A DNA stretch of 45,457 nt from Bacillus sp. 7884-1 (GTDB lineage: Bacteria > Bacillota > Bacilli > Bacillales > Cytobacillaceae): contig NZ_NPDD01000117.1 of the NCBI RefSeq assembly GCF_002272245.1, forward strand, positions 1-45,457, read 5' to 3'. The notes under the pieces were generated by a model. It was not told where the DNA came from. It made no database searches and saw only the letters and a program-made list of their open reading frames with translations. How positions within the stretch are numbered: the first letter of the stretch is position 1; each line of letters opens with the position of its first letter. The position numbers were made by a program, and so were the translations under genes. Positions 16,693 through 24,541 of this stretch are shown here, one piece after another.

Positions 16693-18015
16693 TCAATTCG
16701 GGATCTCTACCGCTCCTGTATCGACTAGGTCTTTCTGTTCTTTCTTTACTAATCTTAAGGTAAATAAAGTAATCAGACTGACCAGTAAGCATCCAGCAAT
16801 GATAAACATCGCCTGTTTAAAATTGAATATACCCATTAACATTGGGCCCATGAAACCGCCAAGTGAAGAAAGTGTACTCACTAATGCAATCCCAGCTGGT
16901 GCGGTTGATTCAGAAAAGAAAAAGGTGATATAGGCATAGAAAGTTCCGGATATACCATAAAGTCCTGCTGAAGTAATTGATAGCATTAATACCATCAGCG
17001 GCACGCTTGAAACGAATGCACATCCTATGAACCCAATCATAGCAATTGAAACACATGCACCTAAATGCAATTTATGCATGCCCGTTCTATCTGCATTCCA
17101 CCCTGTAAAAAGTATGGATGGAATCGCGATAATTGAAGGAATCATAGCCAGCCAGCCAATTTGCATATTGGTTGTTTCAGAAGATGAAAGTGATTTAATG
17201 ATCGTAGGCATCCAATACGAGAGAGCATTCACCGCAACAAAACCAGCAATATTAAATAAAGCTAATTTCCAAACTTTCGATTCCTTTAACATACCAAGAT
17301 GTGATGATTTATTTAATTTTGCACTTAGTTTTCTTTCTTTAACAAGTTCATCTTCAAGCCATGTTTTTTCCTTTTCTGTTAACCATTTGGCGTTAACAGG
17401 ACGGTCAGTCAAGTAAAACAAAACCACAATACCTAATAGAACTGCAGGTATGCCCTCTAAAATAAACATCCACCGCCAGCCTGCTAATCCTCCCCAAGTC
17501 ACAGTATCCATGATCCAGGTAGAAAGAGGCGCACCGATTAATGCACTTAATGGCAAGGCAACAAAAAAGAGAGCAGTTGCCTTACCTCTTTCACGGGCTC
17601 TAAACCAATACGTTAAGTAAAGAATAATCCCTGGGACAAACCCTGCTTCTGCAGCACCCAATAAAAAGCGCAAAATATATAAGTGGGTCGCAGATTGGAT
17701 AAACCCAGTTAATACGACTACAATACCCCAAGTGATCATAATACGGGCAACCCAAAGCCGCGCACCAACTTTGTGTAAAATCAGGTTGCTCGGGACTTCA
17801 AAGATGAAATAACTGATAAAGAATAAACCAGACAATAAGCCAAACGCTTCAGCCGTTAATGCTAAATCTGCATTCATCTCCAAAGCTGCATATCCCAAAT
17901 TAACGCGATCCAAGAAAGCAACGACATAGAGAATTAAAATAAACGGCAGTATTCTTCTCATTGTTTTCTTTACAGTACTTCTTTCAACGGTATTAATAGA
18001 TGTAACTTGATTCAA
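16693..18015 (-). CDS. MFS permease 1, anion:cation symporter (ACS) type
   Basis: The protein has 440 residues and about 12 membrane segments. The start region RRILPFILILYVVAFLDRVN and FLLGAAEAGFVPGIILYLTYW are characteristic of the ACS subfamily that includes phthalate and 4-hydroxyphenylacetate permeases. It probably imports an aromatic or other organic acid with protons. Start is TTG 18015, with GGGAGGGATC upstream. It is monocistronic: a terminator follows and the regulator gene precedes it. Its promoter region shares the CAAAAAAC/TTTTCTAA pair with the set I enzyme operons, so uptake and degradation are probably co-induced. Confidence 0.9.
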   Translation of the reverse strand: MNQVTSINTVERSTVKKTMRRILPFILILYVVAFLDRVNLGYAALEMNADLALTAEAFGLLSGLFFISYFIFEVPSNLILHKVGARLWVARIMITWGIVVVLTGFIQSATHLYILRFLLGAAEAGFVPGIILYLTYWFRARERGKATALFFVALPLSALIGAPLSTWIMDTVTWGGLAGWRWMFILEGIPAVLLGIVVLFYLTDRPVNAKWLTEKEKTWLEDELVKERKLSAKLNKSSHLGMLKESKVWKLALFNIAGFVAVNALSYWMPTIIKSLSSSETTNMQIGWLAMIPSIIAIPSILFTGWNADRTGMHKLHLGACVSIAMIGFIGCAFVSSVPLMVLMLSITSAGLYGISGTFYAYITFFFSESTAPAGIALVSTLSSLGGFMGPMLMGIFNFKQAMFIIAGCLLVSLITLFTLRLVKKEQKDLVDTGAVEIPN

Positions 18016-18066
18016 ATAGATCCCTCCCAGATTCTTGTATCAAAAAGAAAACCCTTACATTTGTAA

Positions 18067-18150
18067 ATATTAGAAAATTACAACTATATAAACTAGAGTA
18101 AAACTCATTGAATTTTCTACTATTTTCAACTAGTTTATATTGGTTTTTTG
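18067..18150 (-). promoter_or_regulatory. Candidate activator-dependent promoter of MFS 1
   Basis: Minus-strand CAAAAAACCAATAT (complement of 18143-18150 and beyond) lies 73 bp from TTTTCTAATAT, which includes a -10 TAATAT (18067-18072). The -35 at normal spacing is poor. Third occurrence of the same pair in the island. Confidence 0.42.
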
Positions 18151-18161
18151 ATACTTCCTCT

Positions 18162-18192
18162 GAAAAAAAGAGCAATCAAACATGGATGCTCT
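18162..18192 (-). terminator. Terminator after the hybrid regulator gene
   Basis: AGAGCATC / GATTGCTCT imperfect stem followed by seven T on the minus strand, 20 bp beyond the regulator stop. It isolates the regulator transcript from MFS 1. Confidence 0.75.
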
Positions 18193-18212
18193 ACCAACTT
18201 AACTCTCTATTC

Positions 18213-20069
18213 TTATATCTCTAGCTCCCCTAAAGCTAAGAGTGAATCTAAAATCAATAATAACTGATAGCTTTGTGATGAATCTCGTAAATCTTTATTG
18301 ATTAGACTTTCTATCTTGTTAATCCGATACATAAGACCACTCATCGATAAAGACAAATCATCCATCGTTTGCTGAAGTTTTCCACCATTTGATAAAAAAA
18401 CATAAAGTGTTTTCATTAATTCCTTTTGTTTGCTCTCACCCAATTTATAAAGGGGTCCTAACTCTTGTTTGGCAATTTTCTTAATCCCGCTAACATTTTT
18501 CGAATTAATCAAGATACCAACAATCCCTAAATCTTTAAAATGAATAATTTTCTTCTCCGTAGACATTCTAAGGCTGATAAGTGATTCATCCAAATACTCC
18601 AAAATATTTTCAATTTCCTCAGAATTGTCACTAACTCCAATTTTAAATTTGTAAGAGGAATGAGTTGTTTCAATATGTTTTAAGATTTTTTCCATATTTG
18701 GTAAAATGTTTGACAACTCAGGTATCAGCATAATGATTTTACCTTCATATTGACCGATGAGTGCTTTATATCCCTGAATGTCAAGGTACTTAGCAATTGA
18801 TTCTAAGATTTGATCATAGTGCTCATTACTATCTTTTGCAGTTTTACCATACTCTTTATAGTCAATGGCTGCAATATAAAATGGAGTTTCAAGGTCCACC
18901 CCCATATAACGGCCACGATTGATGATTTCCTCTCTAGAAGAATACTGTCCCTTTAAAATTTGTTCCAAAAAATATCCTTTCATTTTTTCAAGCGCTTCAA
19001 AGCTCGTCTTTTCATTTAAAAGGTATAAAGAAGCTGCATTTGCTACCCGCTCAATAAACATAATATTATTCTCAGAGCTTTTCTCTGTATCTTTTAAATA
19101 TAGAAACGTACAATACCCAATTACTTTTTTTTGTACAATGATCGGAGTTATAAGTCGTTCTTGGTTTTCTGTTTTTAATCTTGTTGTCTCTTTAAATAGA
19201 GGCAGTATTTTGTTATTTTTTCTACTTTTTCGTATTAAACTCTCTTTCAGTTCTTTACTTAAACTGCTATACTCGTCCTCTTCCATTCCTGAGTAAACAA
19301 TTTTTTGAAAACTTAAATCCTCGATTGATATGGGTATTTTTAATAGCCCAAATGCAGAATCGGCAATATCCTGCAAATTGCTTCCATTAGAAATACTTTC
19401 CGTTAATTTCTTATGAAATTTAGACACCTTATCGATATAATTGCGTTGCTCTAACAATTGCTCGTACGTATACTCTAATTCTTCAATTATATTACTTTCA
19501 TTATAGTATTTTAGCTCTTCCTGAATCTCTATTCCCCAATCTTCCTGGAGCTTCATTTCGAAACAGCATTCAGAGTCCCCTTTGGCTATACAACTAATTT
19601 CCTTTACAATCGCACTCTTTTTACAAATTGTAGACATATAGCCACTTGCATACCCTGTTAAAGTATGGCAGACAGGCGTATCCGATTTTCCGTGATGTTT
19701 AAGATGCTCATATGCTTCAAATGAATGGATCCACTTTCCTTTTGCTCTGATTGTTTTTATATTTTCTGAATCAACTAATTCAATAAATCTTTCAGACTGG
19801 ACATCTCCAATATGTCCTGAACTTAAATGGAGAACCGAGGCTTGATTAATAAGATATTCTATAGAGGTACTCGTTACCATTGCTTCTTCAGCATCACTGA
19901 CACCCAAGTTCCAACCATAACGAAGCAAAAACCCCTTGGCTCTCTTTGACCCTAAGTTCTCTATTATTCCCTTACGTAATAGTCCAAAGGCTCCAGCTGT
20001 GGTTAGAATTTTTTTATTTCCATCTTCTATGTAGTTTGGTTCCAGTAGATTGTCAAGGTTCCCCTTCAT
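18213..20069 (-). CDS. Hybrid aromatic-sensing regulator: XylR_N + V4R + GAF-like + PucR-type HTH
   Basis: The protein has 618 residues. Residues 20-175 match the XylR_N and V4R sensor of XylR/DmpR/MopR, including LTGYASGY (137-144) and KGDSECC. Cys134, Glu157, Cys160 and Cys168 keep the C-x22-E-x2-C-x7-C spacing of the MopR/PoxR zinc site, and Trp113 lies 21 residues before the first Cys like the phenol-binding Trp; His86 is near the expected His position. A coiled linker (185-220) leads to a GAF-like region and then a PucR/CdaR C-terminus with a helix-turn-helix (about 551-605, RINKIESLINKDLRD). There is no sigma-54 AAA+ domain. It probably activates set I promoters on binding a phenolic ligand. 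RBS GAGGGAGAAGG, own terminator. Confidence 0.88.
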   Translation of the reverse strand: MKGNLDNLLEPNYIEDGNKKILTTAGAFGLLRKGIIENLGSKRAKGFLLRYGWNLGVSDAEEAMVTSTSIEYLINQASVLHLSSGHIGDVQSERFIELVDSENIKTIRAKGKWIHSFEAYEHLKHHGKSDTPVCHTLTGYASGYMSTICKKSAIVKEISCIAKGDSECCFEMKLQEDWGIEIQEELKYYNESNIIEELEYTYEQLLEQRNYIDKVSKFHKKLTESISNGSNLQDIADSAFGLLKIPISIEDLSFQKIVYSGMEEDEYSSLSKELKESLIRKSRKNNKILPLFKETTRLKTENQERLITPIIVQKKVIGYCTFLYLKDTEKSSENNIMFIERVANAASLYLLNEKTSFEALEKMKGYFLEQILKGQYSSREEIINRGRYMGVDLETPFYIAAIDYKEYGKTAKDSNEHYDQILESIAKYLDIQGYKALIGQYEGKIIMLIPELSNILPNMEKILKHIETTHSSYKFKIGVSDNSEEIENILEYLDESLISLRMSTEKKIIHFKDLGIVGILINSKNVSGIKKIAKQELGPLYKLGESKQKELMKTLYVFLSNGGKLQQTMDDLSLSMSGLMYRINKIESLINKDLRDSSQSYQLLLILDSLLALGELEI

Positions 20070-20142
20070 AAACTCGCCTTCTCCCTCTTTGGATTAAGTA
20101 TTAAACAGGATTGATTCCAAATAATGGCTAAAGTTTAAAATA

Positions 20143-20175
20143 AAGACTCCTTACATTTTACATACAAGGAGTCTT
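20143..20175 (-). terminator. Terminator after the set II enzyme operon
   Basis: AAGACTCCTT / AAGGAGTCTT perfect 10-bp stem with T-rich minus-strand tail, 20 bp after the hydratase stop. It lies between the hydratase and regulator genes. Confidence 0.85.
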
Positions 20176-20194
20176 AATCTTATATAGCGTGTTA

Positions 20195-20971
20195 TTATTT
20201 CTTGAAGGTAGCAGTTACAGCCCCTATTTGTTCAAATTCAGCTGTGAAGGTATCGCCATCTTCAATTGGTATTGCTTTTGAAAGCGCTCCTGAAAGAATT
20301 ACTTCACCAGCATAAAGAGAAATTCCGTAGCTTCCGAGTGCATTGGCTAACCAGGCAACGGCTTCGGCCGGGTGTCCCATCACTGCTGATCCAAATGCTG
20401 AGTCCAAAAATTCACCATTTCTAGATACTGTCATAGCAACCTTTGCCAAATCTAAATCATCTAGTTTAGCGTTTGTACTTCCAATAATTGCACCAGCGGA
20501 TGAACCATTGTCTGCAACTGTATCCTCAAATTTGATTTGCCAATCTTTTATTCGGCTGTCAATAATTTCAAGGGCAGGTACAACATGGTCCGTAGCGTCA
20601 ATCACATCGTTCATCGTCACACCCGGACCTGTTAAATCCCTTTTCAGAACAAACGCAATCTCAAATTCAATCCTCGGCTGAATAAATTTATTAAGACTAA
20701 TCGTGTCACCATCTCCATACATCATGTCATTTAGGAGATGCCCATAATCTGGTTCGTTAACATTAAGCATTTCCTGCATTGCTTTACTTGTTAGCCCAAT
20801 CTTTTTCCCAACTATTGCAGCACCGTTTTCTACCTTTCGGCGAATTTGGTAAAGCTGGATTTTATAAGCATCATCAACAGAAATTTCTTCTGTTGATGAA
20901 GTGAATGGGGCAATCGGTTTTTTCTCATTTTCCGCTTCCATTAAAGCAGTTGCTGCTTTTTGAATATCCAT
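20195..20971 (-). CDS. 2-Hydroxypenta-2,4-dienoate hydratase-like enzyme (MhpD/HsaE/HpaH family)
   Basis: The protein has 258 residues. Family landmarks are KKIGLTSKAMQEMLNV, EPDYGHLLNDM and the metal triad Glu102, Glu104 (RIEFEIAF) and Glu135 (PALEIIDSR), whose spacing equals that of MhpD. It would hydrate a 2-hydroxydienoate to a 4-hydroxy-2-oxo acid. A decarboxylase of the 4-oxalocrotonate type shares the fold and is the main alternative; the adjacent hydrolase genes favour hydratase. It is last in the set II operon after the flavin reductase. The aldolase that normally follows is missing from the window. Confidence 0.88.
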   Translation of the reverse strand: MDIQKAATALMEAENEKKPIAPFTSSTEEISVDDAYKIQLYQIRRKVENGAAIVGKKIGLTSKAMQEMLNVNEPDYGHLLNDMMYGDGDTISLNKFIQPRIEFEIAFVLKRDLTGPGVTMNDVIDATDHVVPALEIIDSRIKDWQIKFEDTVADNGSSAGAIIGSTNAKLDDLDLAKVAMTVSRNGEFLDSAFGSAVMGHPAEAVAWLANALGSYGISLYAGEVILSGALSKAIPIEDGDTFTAEFEQIGAVTATFKK

Positions 20972-21003
20972 TACAGCTGTCCCCTTTTCAATTAAAGTGT
21001 TAA

Positions 21004-21483
21004 TTATACCGTAACTGCTTTTTCTTCTACTAAAGCTCGGTACTTTCCACTGTAAAATACAAGCGGTTCAGCATCTTCTAAATGGATATCTGTCACTCTT
21101 CCAATGAATAGCGTGTGATCGCCTTCAAGATGTTCTGCAGATACCTCACAGGCAATTTGTGCAACTGCTCCCTTTATGACAGGCTTTCCATCAAGACGGT
21201 CAAACTCCACTTCGCGGTGTTCCTTCAACTGGCCTGCAAAAATCATCGAAAGTTCCTGTTGGTCAGCAGCTAAAATATTGACTGAAAAGGTTTTGCTTTG
21301 TTTAATTTTCTCAAGTATCCTTGCTTTTTCTCCAATAGAGATTACAACCAGTTTCGGATCAAGTGACACGGACATGAAAGCATTCGCTGTCATCCCATGC
21401 ACATCTCCTTCCAAATCTGTAGCAATGACAGTTACTCCTGTTGCAAATTTTCCCATCGCGGTTCGAAATTGACGATCATCCAT
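21004..21483 (-). CDS. Flavin reductase component of two-component monooxygenase (HpaC/HsaB family)
   Basis: The protein has 159 residues. The motif GVTVIAT followed by GMTANAFMSVSLDPKLV (about 31-47) and the late GDHTLFIGRV are the flavin-binding hallmarks of HpaC/HsaB NAD(P)H:flavin oxidoreductases. It would supply reduced flavin to the monooxygenase homologues at 22543 and, since no other reductase gene is visible, possibly also to the copy at 11537. It lies between dioxygenase 2 and the hydratase, with RBS AGAGAGGT. Confidence 0.92.
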   Translation of the reverse strand: MDDRQFRTAMGKFATGVTVIATDLEGDVHGMTANAFMSVSLDPKLVVISIGEKARILEKIKQSKTFSVNILAADQQELSMIFAGQLKEHREVEFDRLDGKPVIKGAVAQIACEVSAEHLEGDHTLFIGRVTDIHLEDAEPLVFYSGKYRALVEEKAVTV

Positions 21484-21523
21484 TTTACTAACCTCTCTTC
21501 TATAAAATTAATCTACTATATTC

Positions 21524-22477
21524 TTAAGCTTCAATAGTCGGATTGTTTTCTGGCACCGTGTCTGTTTGATCGCCCCAGAAGGTAAAGCCTACATCCATCT
21601 CATCTAAAGTCCACACAATCGGCTCCCAGTCTGGTTCAAAAATCAAATAGCCATTGGTGAACAATTCCAACCGAACTCCACTTCCTGGGTCCACAACATA
21701 GATATACATTGCTTGAGATATACCATGCTTACCTGGACCTTTAAACTTTAGACCATGTTCTGTTAAGATATCTGCTGCACGAAGAAGGTCTTGGGCATTG
21801 TCCAGCCAGTAAGACAGATGGTGAATTTGATGTGTTGAAGGTGAGAATGGATCATGACTTACCGCAATATCATGTACCAGTGGTGTTACGCTTAGCCATG
21901 CACCAATTAACGACTCATCCGGAGCTTGAACGCATTCTCTCATTTTAAAGCCTAACTTTTCCATTAAATAATCTGAAATAACATTAGCTTTTAATGAAGA
22001 TAGGATATTGACATGGTCAATTCTTCGAGGTGATACGCCTCGCTCCCATGATCTATACGTTTGATTTTTTAATACTGAACGTTTGGATGGCTCAGCTAAG
22101 GTTTTTTCCATGTCATAGTAAATTTCAAACCGGTGCTCACTTGGCAATTTAAAGCGAATCGCTCTACCTTGCCCTGCTTCCACTCCAGCCTCCACCCAGC
22201 TTACTTCTGTGCCTGCTTCTTGAAGTAAATGAGCAAATTGCTCCACATCTTCGGGACGTTTTGTTCTCCATGCGATATGATCAACATACGACTTTTCGCC
22301 CGCTGTTATGGATAATGTGTGATGTTCGAAGTCACCCCATGCACGTAAATAATGTGTGCCATTCACTTCTTCTGTTTCTTCTAATCCAATCAATTCCTTA
22401 AAGAACCAAAGTGATTTTTCAAGGTCTGACGAAACTAAAGCTACGTGTCCTAACTTTGCGATTTCTGGTAAACTCAT
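21524..22477 (-). CDS. Type I extradiol catechol dioxygenase, copy 2
   Basis: The protein has 317 residues and aligns without gaps to copy 1 (14576-15529). All active-site residues fall at identical positions: His155, His202, His220, His255, Tyr264 and Glu275. The N-terminal domain is more alike between the copies than the catalytic domain; differences cluster around 181-215 (for instance APDESLIGAW against YNNETTLAGW in copy 1), which probably changes the substrate pocket. It lies in the operon gntR, monooxygenase 2, dioxygenase 2, flavin reductase, hydratase. RBS TTAGGAGGAAAA. Confidence 0.93.
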   Translation of the reverse strand: MSLPEIAKLGHVALVSSDLEKSLWFFKELIGLEETEEVNGTHYLRAWGDFEHHTLSITAGEKSYVDHIAWRTKRPEDVEQFAHLLQEAGTEVSWVEAGVEAGQGRAIRFKLPSEHRFEIYYDMEKTLAEPSKRSVLKNQTYRSWERGVSPRRIDHVNILSSLKANVISDYLMEKLGFKMRECVQAPDESLIGAWLSVTPLVHDIAVSHDPFSPSTHQIHHLSYWLDNAQDLLRAADILTEHGLKFKGPGKHGISQAMYIYVVDPGSGVRLELFTNGYLIFEPDWEPIVWTLDEMDVGFTFWGDQTDTVPENNPTIEA

Positions 22478-22542
22478 GTTATTTTCCTCCTAATTGTTTT
22501 TTATTTGAATCTTCAGAGTACGGAAAGCCTTTTCATTTTAGA

Positions 22543-23736
22543 TTAGACAAAATAGGTATTCGGTTCTTGGCCACAAAGGACTCTTCCATATGTTTCGATT
22601 AAACTTGATGGTGTAATGAAACCATGTAAGTGCATGGCGAAAAAGTCACGGTAGACTAATTGTAAAGGATTATTATGGTAGGTAAACATGGAACCGGCTC
22701 CAGCAACTAGAAGATCAATCGCTTCCTTGCATAATTGATTTACATAGCCGAAATCTGCCTTCACTTTTACAATTTCAGCAGTATCCATTACTTCTCCGCG
22801 TTCAGCATAGCTATCAATTTTATCCACAGCACGGTATAAAAACATTTCAGCAGTATCAATTTTCAATTGTGCTTGGGCAACCTGGTGATGTGTGATTGGT
22901 GCTTCATTTTGTTTATGATAAAAGGTGTTTCCAATTCCAGCTTTCGGAAGTCTCTCCATATAGAGATCCATCGCAGCCTGTGCAAGCCCTAATGCCGGCC
23001 CTACAATCGATAAAGTAAGTGATGGAACAAAGGAAGATTTGTATAAAGCAACATCCTTAAGCGGATCAATTAAGTAATGACCTTTACTCGCTAGACGATC
23101 CAATGATACCCTGTGTTCAGGTACAAATACATTTTGAATTCTACAGCTATTGCTGCCGGAACCCTTTAGGCCCATAACATGCCAGTCATCAAGGATCTCA
23201 AGTTCTTCACGAGGAATAACCATAATGGCCATTTCCATTCCGCCATTTTCATCTGCTAATGGGAATCCAAAGTAGCACCAGTCAGCATGAGGGCTTCCGG
23301 AAACAAATGGCCATTGAGCGTCTTCAATGTAATAGCCGCCCTCTACTTTTTTGATATCACGTTTAATAGGTTTAAAATTTCCTGCAAGGACTACATCTTT
23401 GCCAGAATTATAGATTTCATTCAGTGCTTTTTCTCCAAAGGTGTAAGAAATCATATAATCTCGAATATTACTTAGACATACGAACCAACCGGCTGAACCA
23501 TTCCCGCGGGATATTTCCGTAACGACCTCCGTGAACGCTCTCATATTTGTTTGATAGCCGCCAAACATATATGGTCTAAGTACTTTCAAAAGACCCTGAT
23601 TTTTCAATTCGTCAACAATAACATCAGGGATTCTGCTATTCTTATCAATGTCATCACTATACTCTCTAAGTTTAGGAATAAGAGCCCTCGCTCTTTCTAC
23701 CAATACATTTTTGGTTTCCAACACACTTTGTTCCAT
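22543..23736 (-). CDS. Acyl-CoA dehydrogenase-fold group D flavin monooxygenase, copy 2
   Basis: The protein has 397 residues and is a paralogue of the enzyme at 11537. Shared landmarks are VLRPYMFGGYQTNMRAF, SRGNGSAGWF, DDWHVMGLKGSGSNS and LVYRDFFAMHLHG, with the terminal His of the group D flavin monooxygenases. It should use reduced flavin from the reductase encoded two genes downstream to add a hydroxyl to a phenol, giving the catechol for dioxygenase 2. Start ATG 23736 with CGGGAGGT upstream. It follows the GntR gene by 46 bp, so the regulator gene is probably the operon leader. Confidence 0.87.
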   Translation of the reverse strand: MEQSVLETKNVLVERARALIPKLREYSDDIDKNSRIPDVIVDELKNQGLLKVLRPYMFGGYQTNMRAFTEVVTEISRGNGSAGWFVCLSNIRDYMISYTFGEKALNEIYNSGKDVVLAGNFKPIKRDIKKVEGGYYIEDAQWPFVSGSPHADWCYFGFPLADENGGMEMAIMVIPREELEILDDWHVMGLKGSGSNSCRIQNVFVPEHRVSLDRLASKGHYLIDPLKDVALYKSSFVPSLTLSIVGPALGLAQAAMDLYMERLPKAGIGNTFYHKQNEAPITHHQVAQAQLKIDTAEMFLYRAVDKIDSYAERGEVMDTAEIVKVKADFGYVNQLCKEAIDLLVAGAGSMFTYHNNPLQLVYRDFFAMHLHGFITPSSLIETYGRVLCGQEPNTYFV

Positions 23737-23782
23737 ATGAATACCTCCCGCAAAATAGTGGATATTGCCTCGCTTGCACTTT

Positions 23783-24436
23783 TTAGTTAAACATATGCTG
23801 CGTTGAATCTACATTCTGGTATTTTCCGCTTACCGCTTCGGCGACGCGAAGCAGATGTTTTTCCATCAGCTTTTTTGCTAATTTAGAGTCTTTCTCTTTC
23901 AAACTATAGTAGATCATCCAGTGTTCAGCTTGAGATTGTTTTCTTCGATCTTTTGAAAACAAAACAACTGGGTTGCCAACATAATTCAAGTAATCCCAAA
24001 GCTGCTTGGCAAGACTAAGTGCATACGTTAACTTTGAGGCTTCATAAATAGTTCGGTGAAACTCAATATTGAGGGCAGAATACTCATCCTCGGATATCCC
24101 TGGATTGTCCATCTTCGCCAATGTCTCTTTCATATATGTAAGTTCTTCTTCGTTGAGCTTAAATGCAGCACGTTCTGTCATTAAGGCATCCAGATTTGCA
24201 CAAACCAATAACCGTTCTAAAACGTCACTTTGCTCTGGTCTTTTAACATAAACCCCTACTTGAGGAATAATAGAAAGAAATCCCTCTTGTTCAAGCTTCG
24301 CTAATGCCTTATGAACGGGAGTTCTGCTTATGTTCAGATGTGCAGTAATTTCATTAACATTAATAGCAGATTCAGGTTCCCATGTACCATCAATAATTTG
24401 CATTTTAATATATCGATATGCCTGATCTATTTTCAT
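23783..24436 (-). CDS. GntR-family regulator, FadR/FCD subfamily
   Basis: The protein has 217 residues. The winged helix-turn-helix covers about 5-67 (NVNEITAHLNISRTPVHKAL, then QVGVYVKRP). An FCD all-helical ligand domain follows, with the conserved His-containing stretch EFHRTIYEAS and later His residues (AEHWMIYYSL, MEKHLLR) that usually bind a metal and a carboxylate. Such proteins are commonly repressors released by a pathway intermediate. It heads the set II enzyme operon. A CCCTTA-N9-TAAGGG inverted repeat in its own leader (about 24475-24495) could be an autoregulatory operator (inference). Confidence 0.9.
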   Translation of the reverse strand: MKIDQAYRYIKMQIIDGTWEPESAINVNEITAHLNISRTPVHKALAKLEQEGFLSIIPQVGVYVKRPEQSDVLERLLVCANLDALMTERAAFKLNEEELTYMKETLAKMDNPGISEDEYSALNIEFHRTIYEASKLTYALSLAKQLWDYLNYVGNPVVLFSKDRRKQSQAEHWMIYYSLKEKDSKLAKKLMEKHLLRVAEAVSGKYQNVDSTQHMFN

Positions 24437-24474
24437 TTTTCAATACACCCTTTATCCTCTTTTTGTTTATGTTC

Positions 24475-24495
24475 CCTTAATAATAAGGTAAGGGA
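24475..24495. promoter_or_regulatory. Inverted repeat before the GntR gene
   Basis: CCCTTA and TAAGGG are separated by 9 bp, with AT-rich sequence between. It lies about 40-60 bp before the GntR start, in a 105-bp gap that also holds a TTGATA-like -35. A regulator operator is plausible but unproven. Confidence 0.35.
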
Positions 24496-24541
24496 TTCAA
24501 CGGTATATTTAAATAGATAAATACTATCAATATATTAATTC

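Noticed and set aside
16451..18062. CCCTTACATTT as a third shared operator element
   Set aside because: It occurs before hydrolase 1 (16451) and MFS 1 (18052) but at very different distances from the -10, and a similar string at 20149 is part of a terminator.
12734..18200. Sigma-54 (-24/-12) promoters for the XylR-like regulator
   Set aside because: No TGGCAC-N5-TTGC pattern is visible at the set I promoters, and the regulator has no AAA+ domain.
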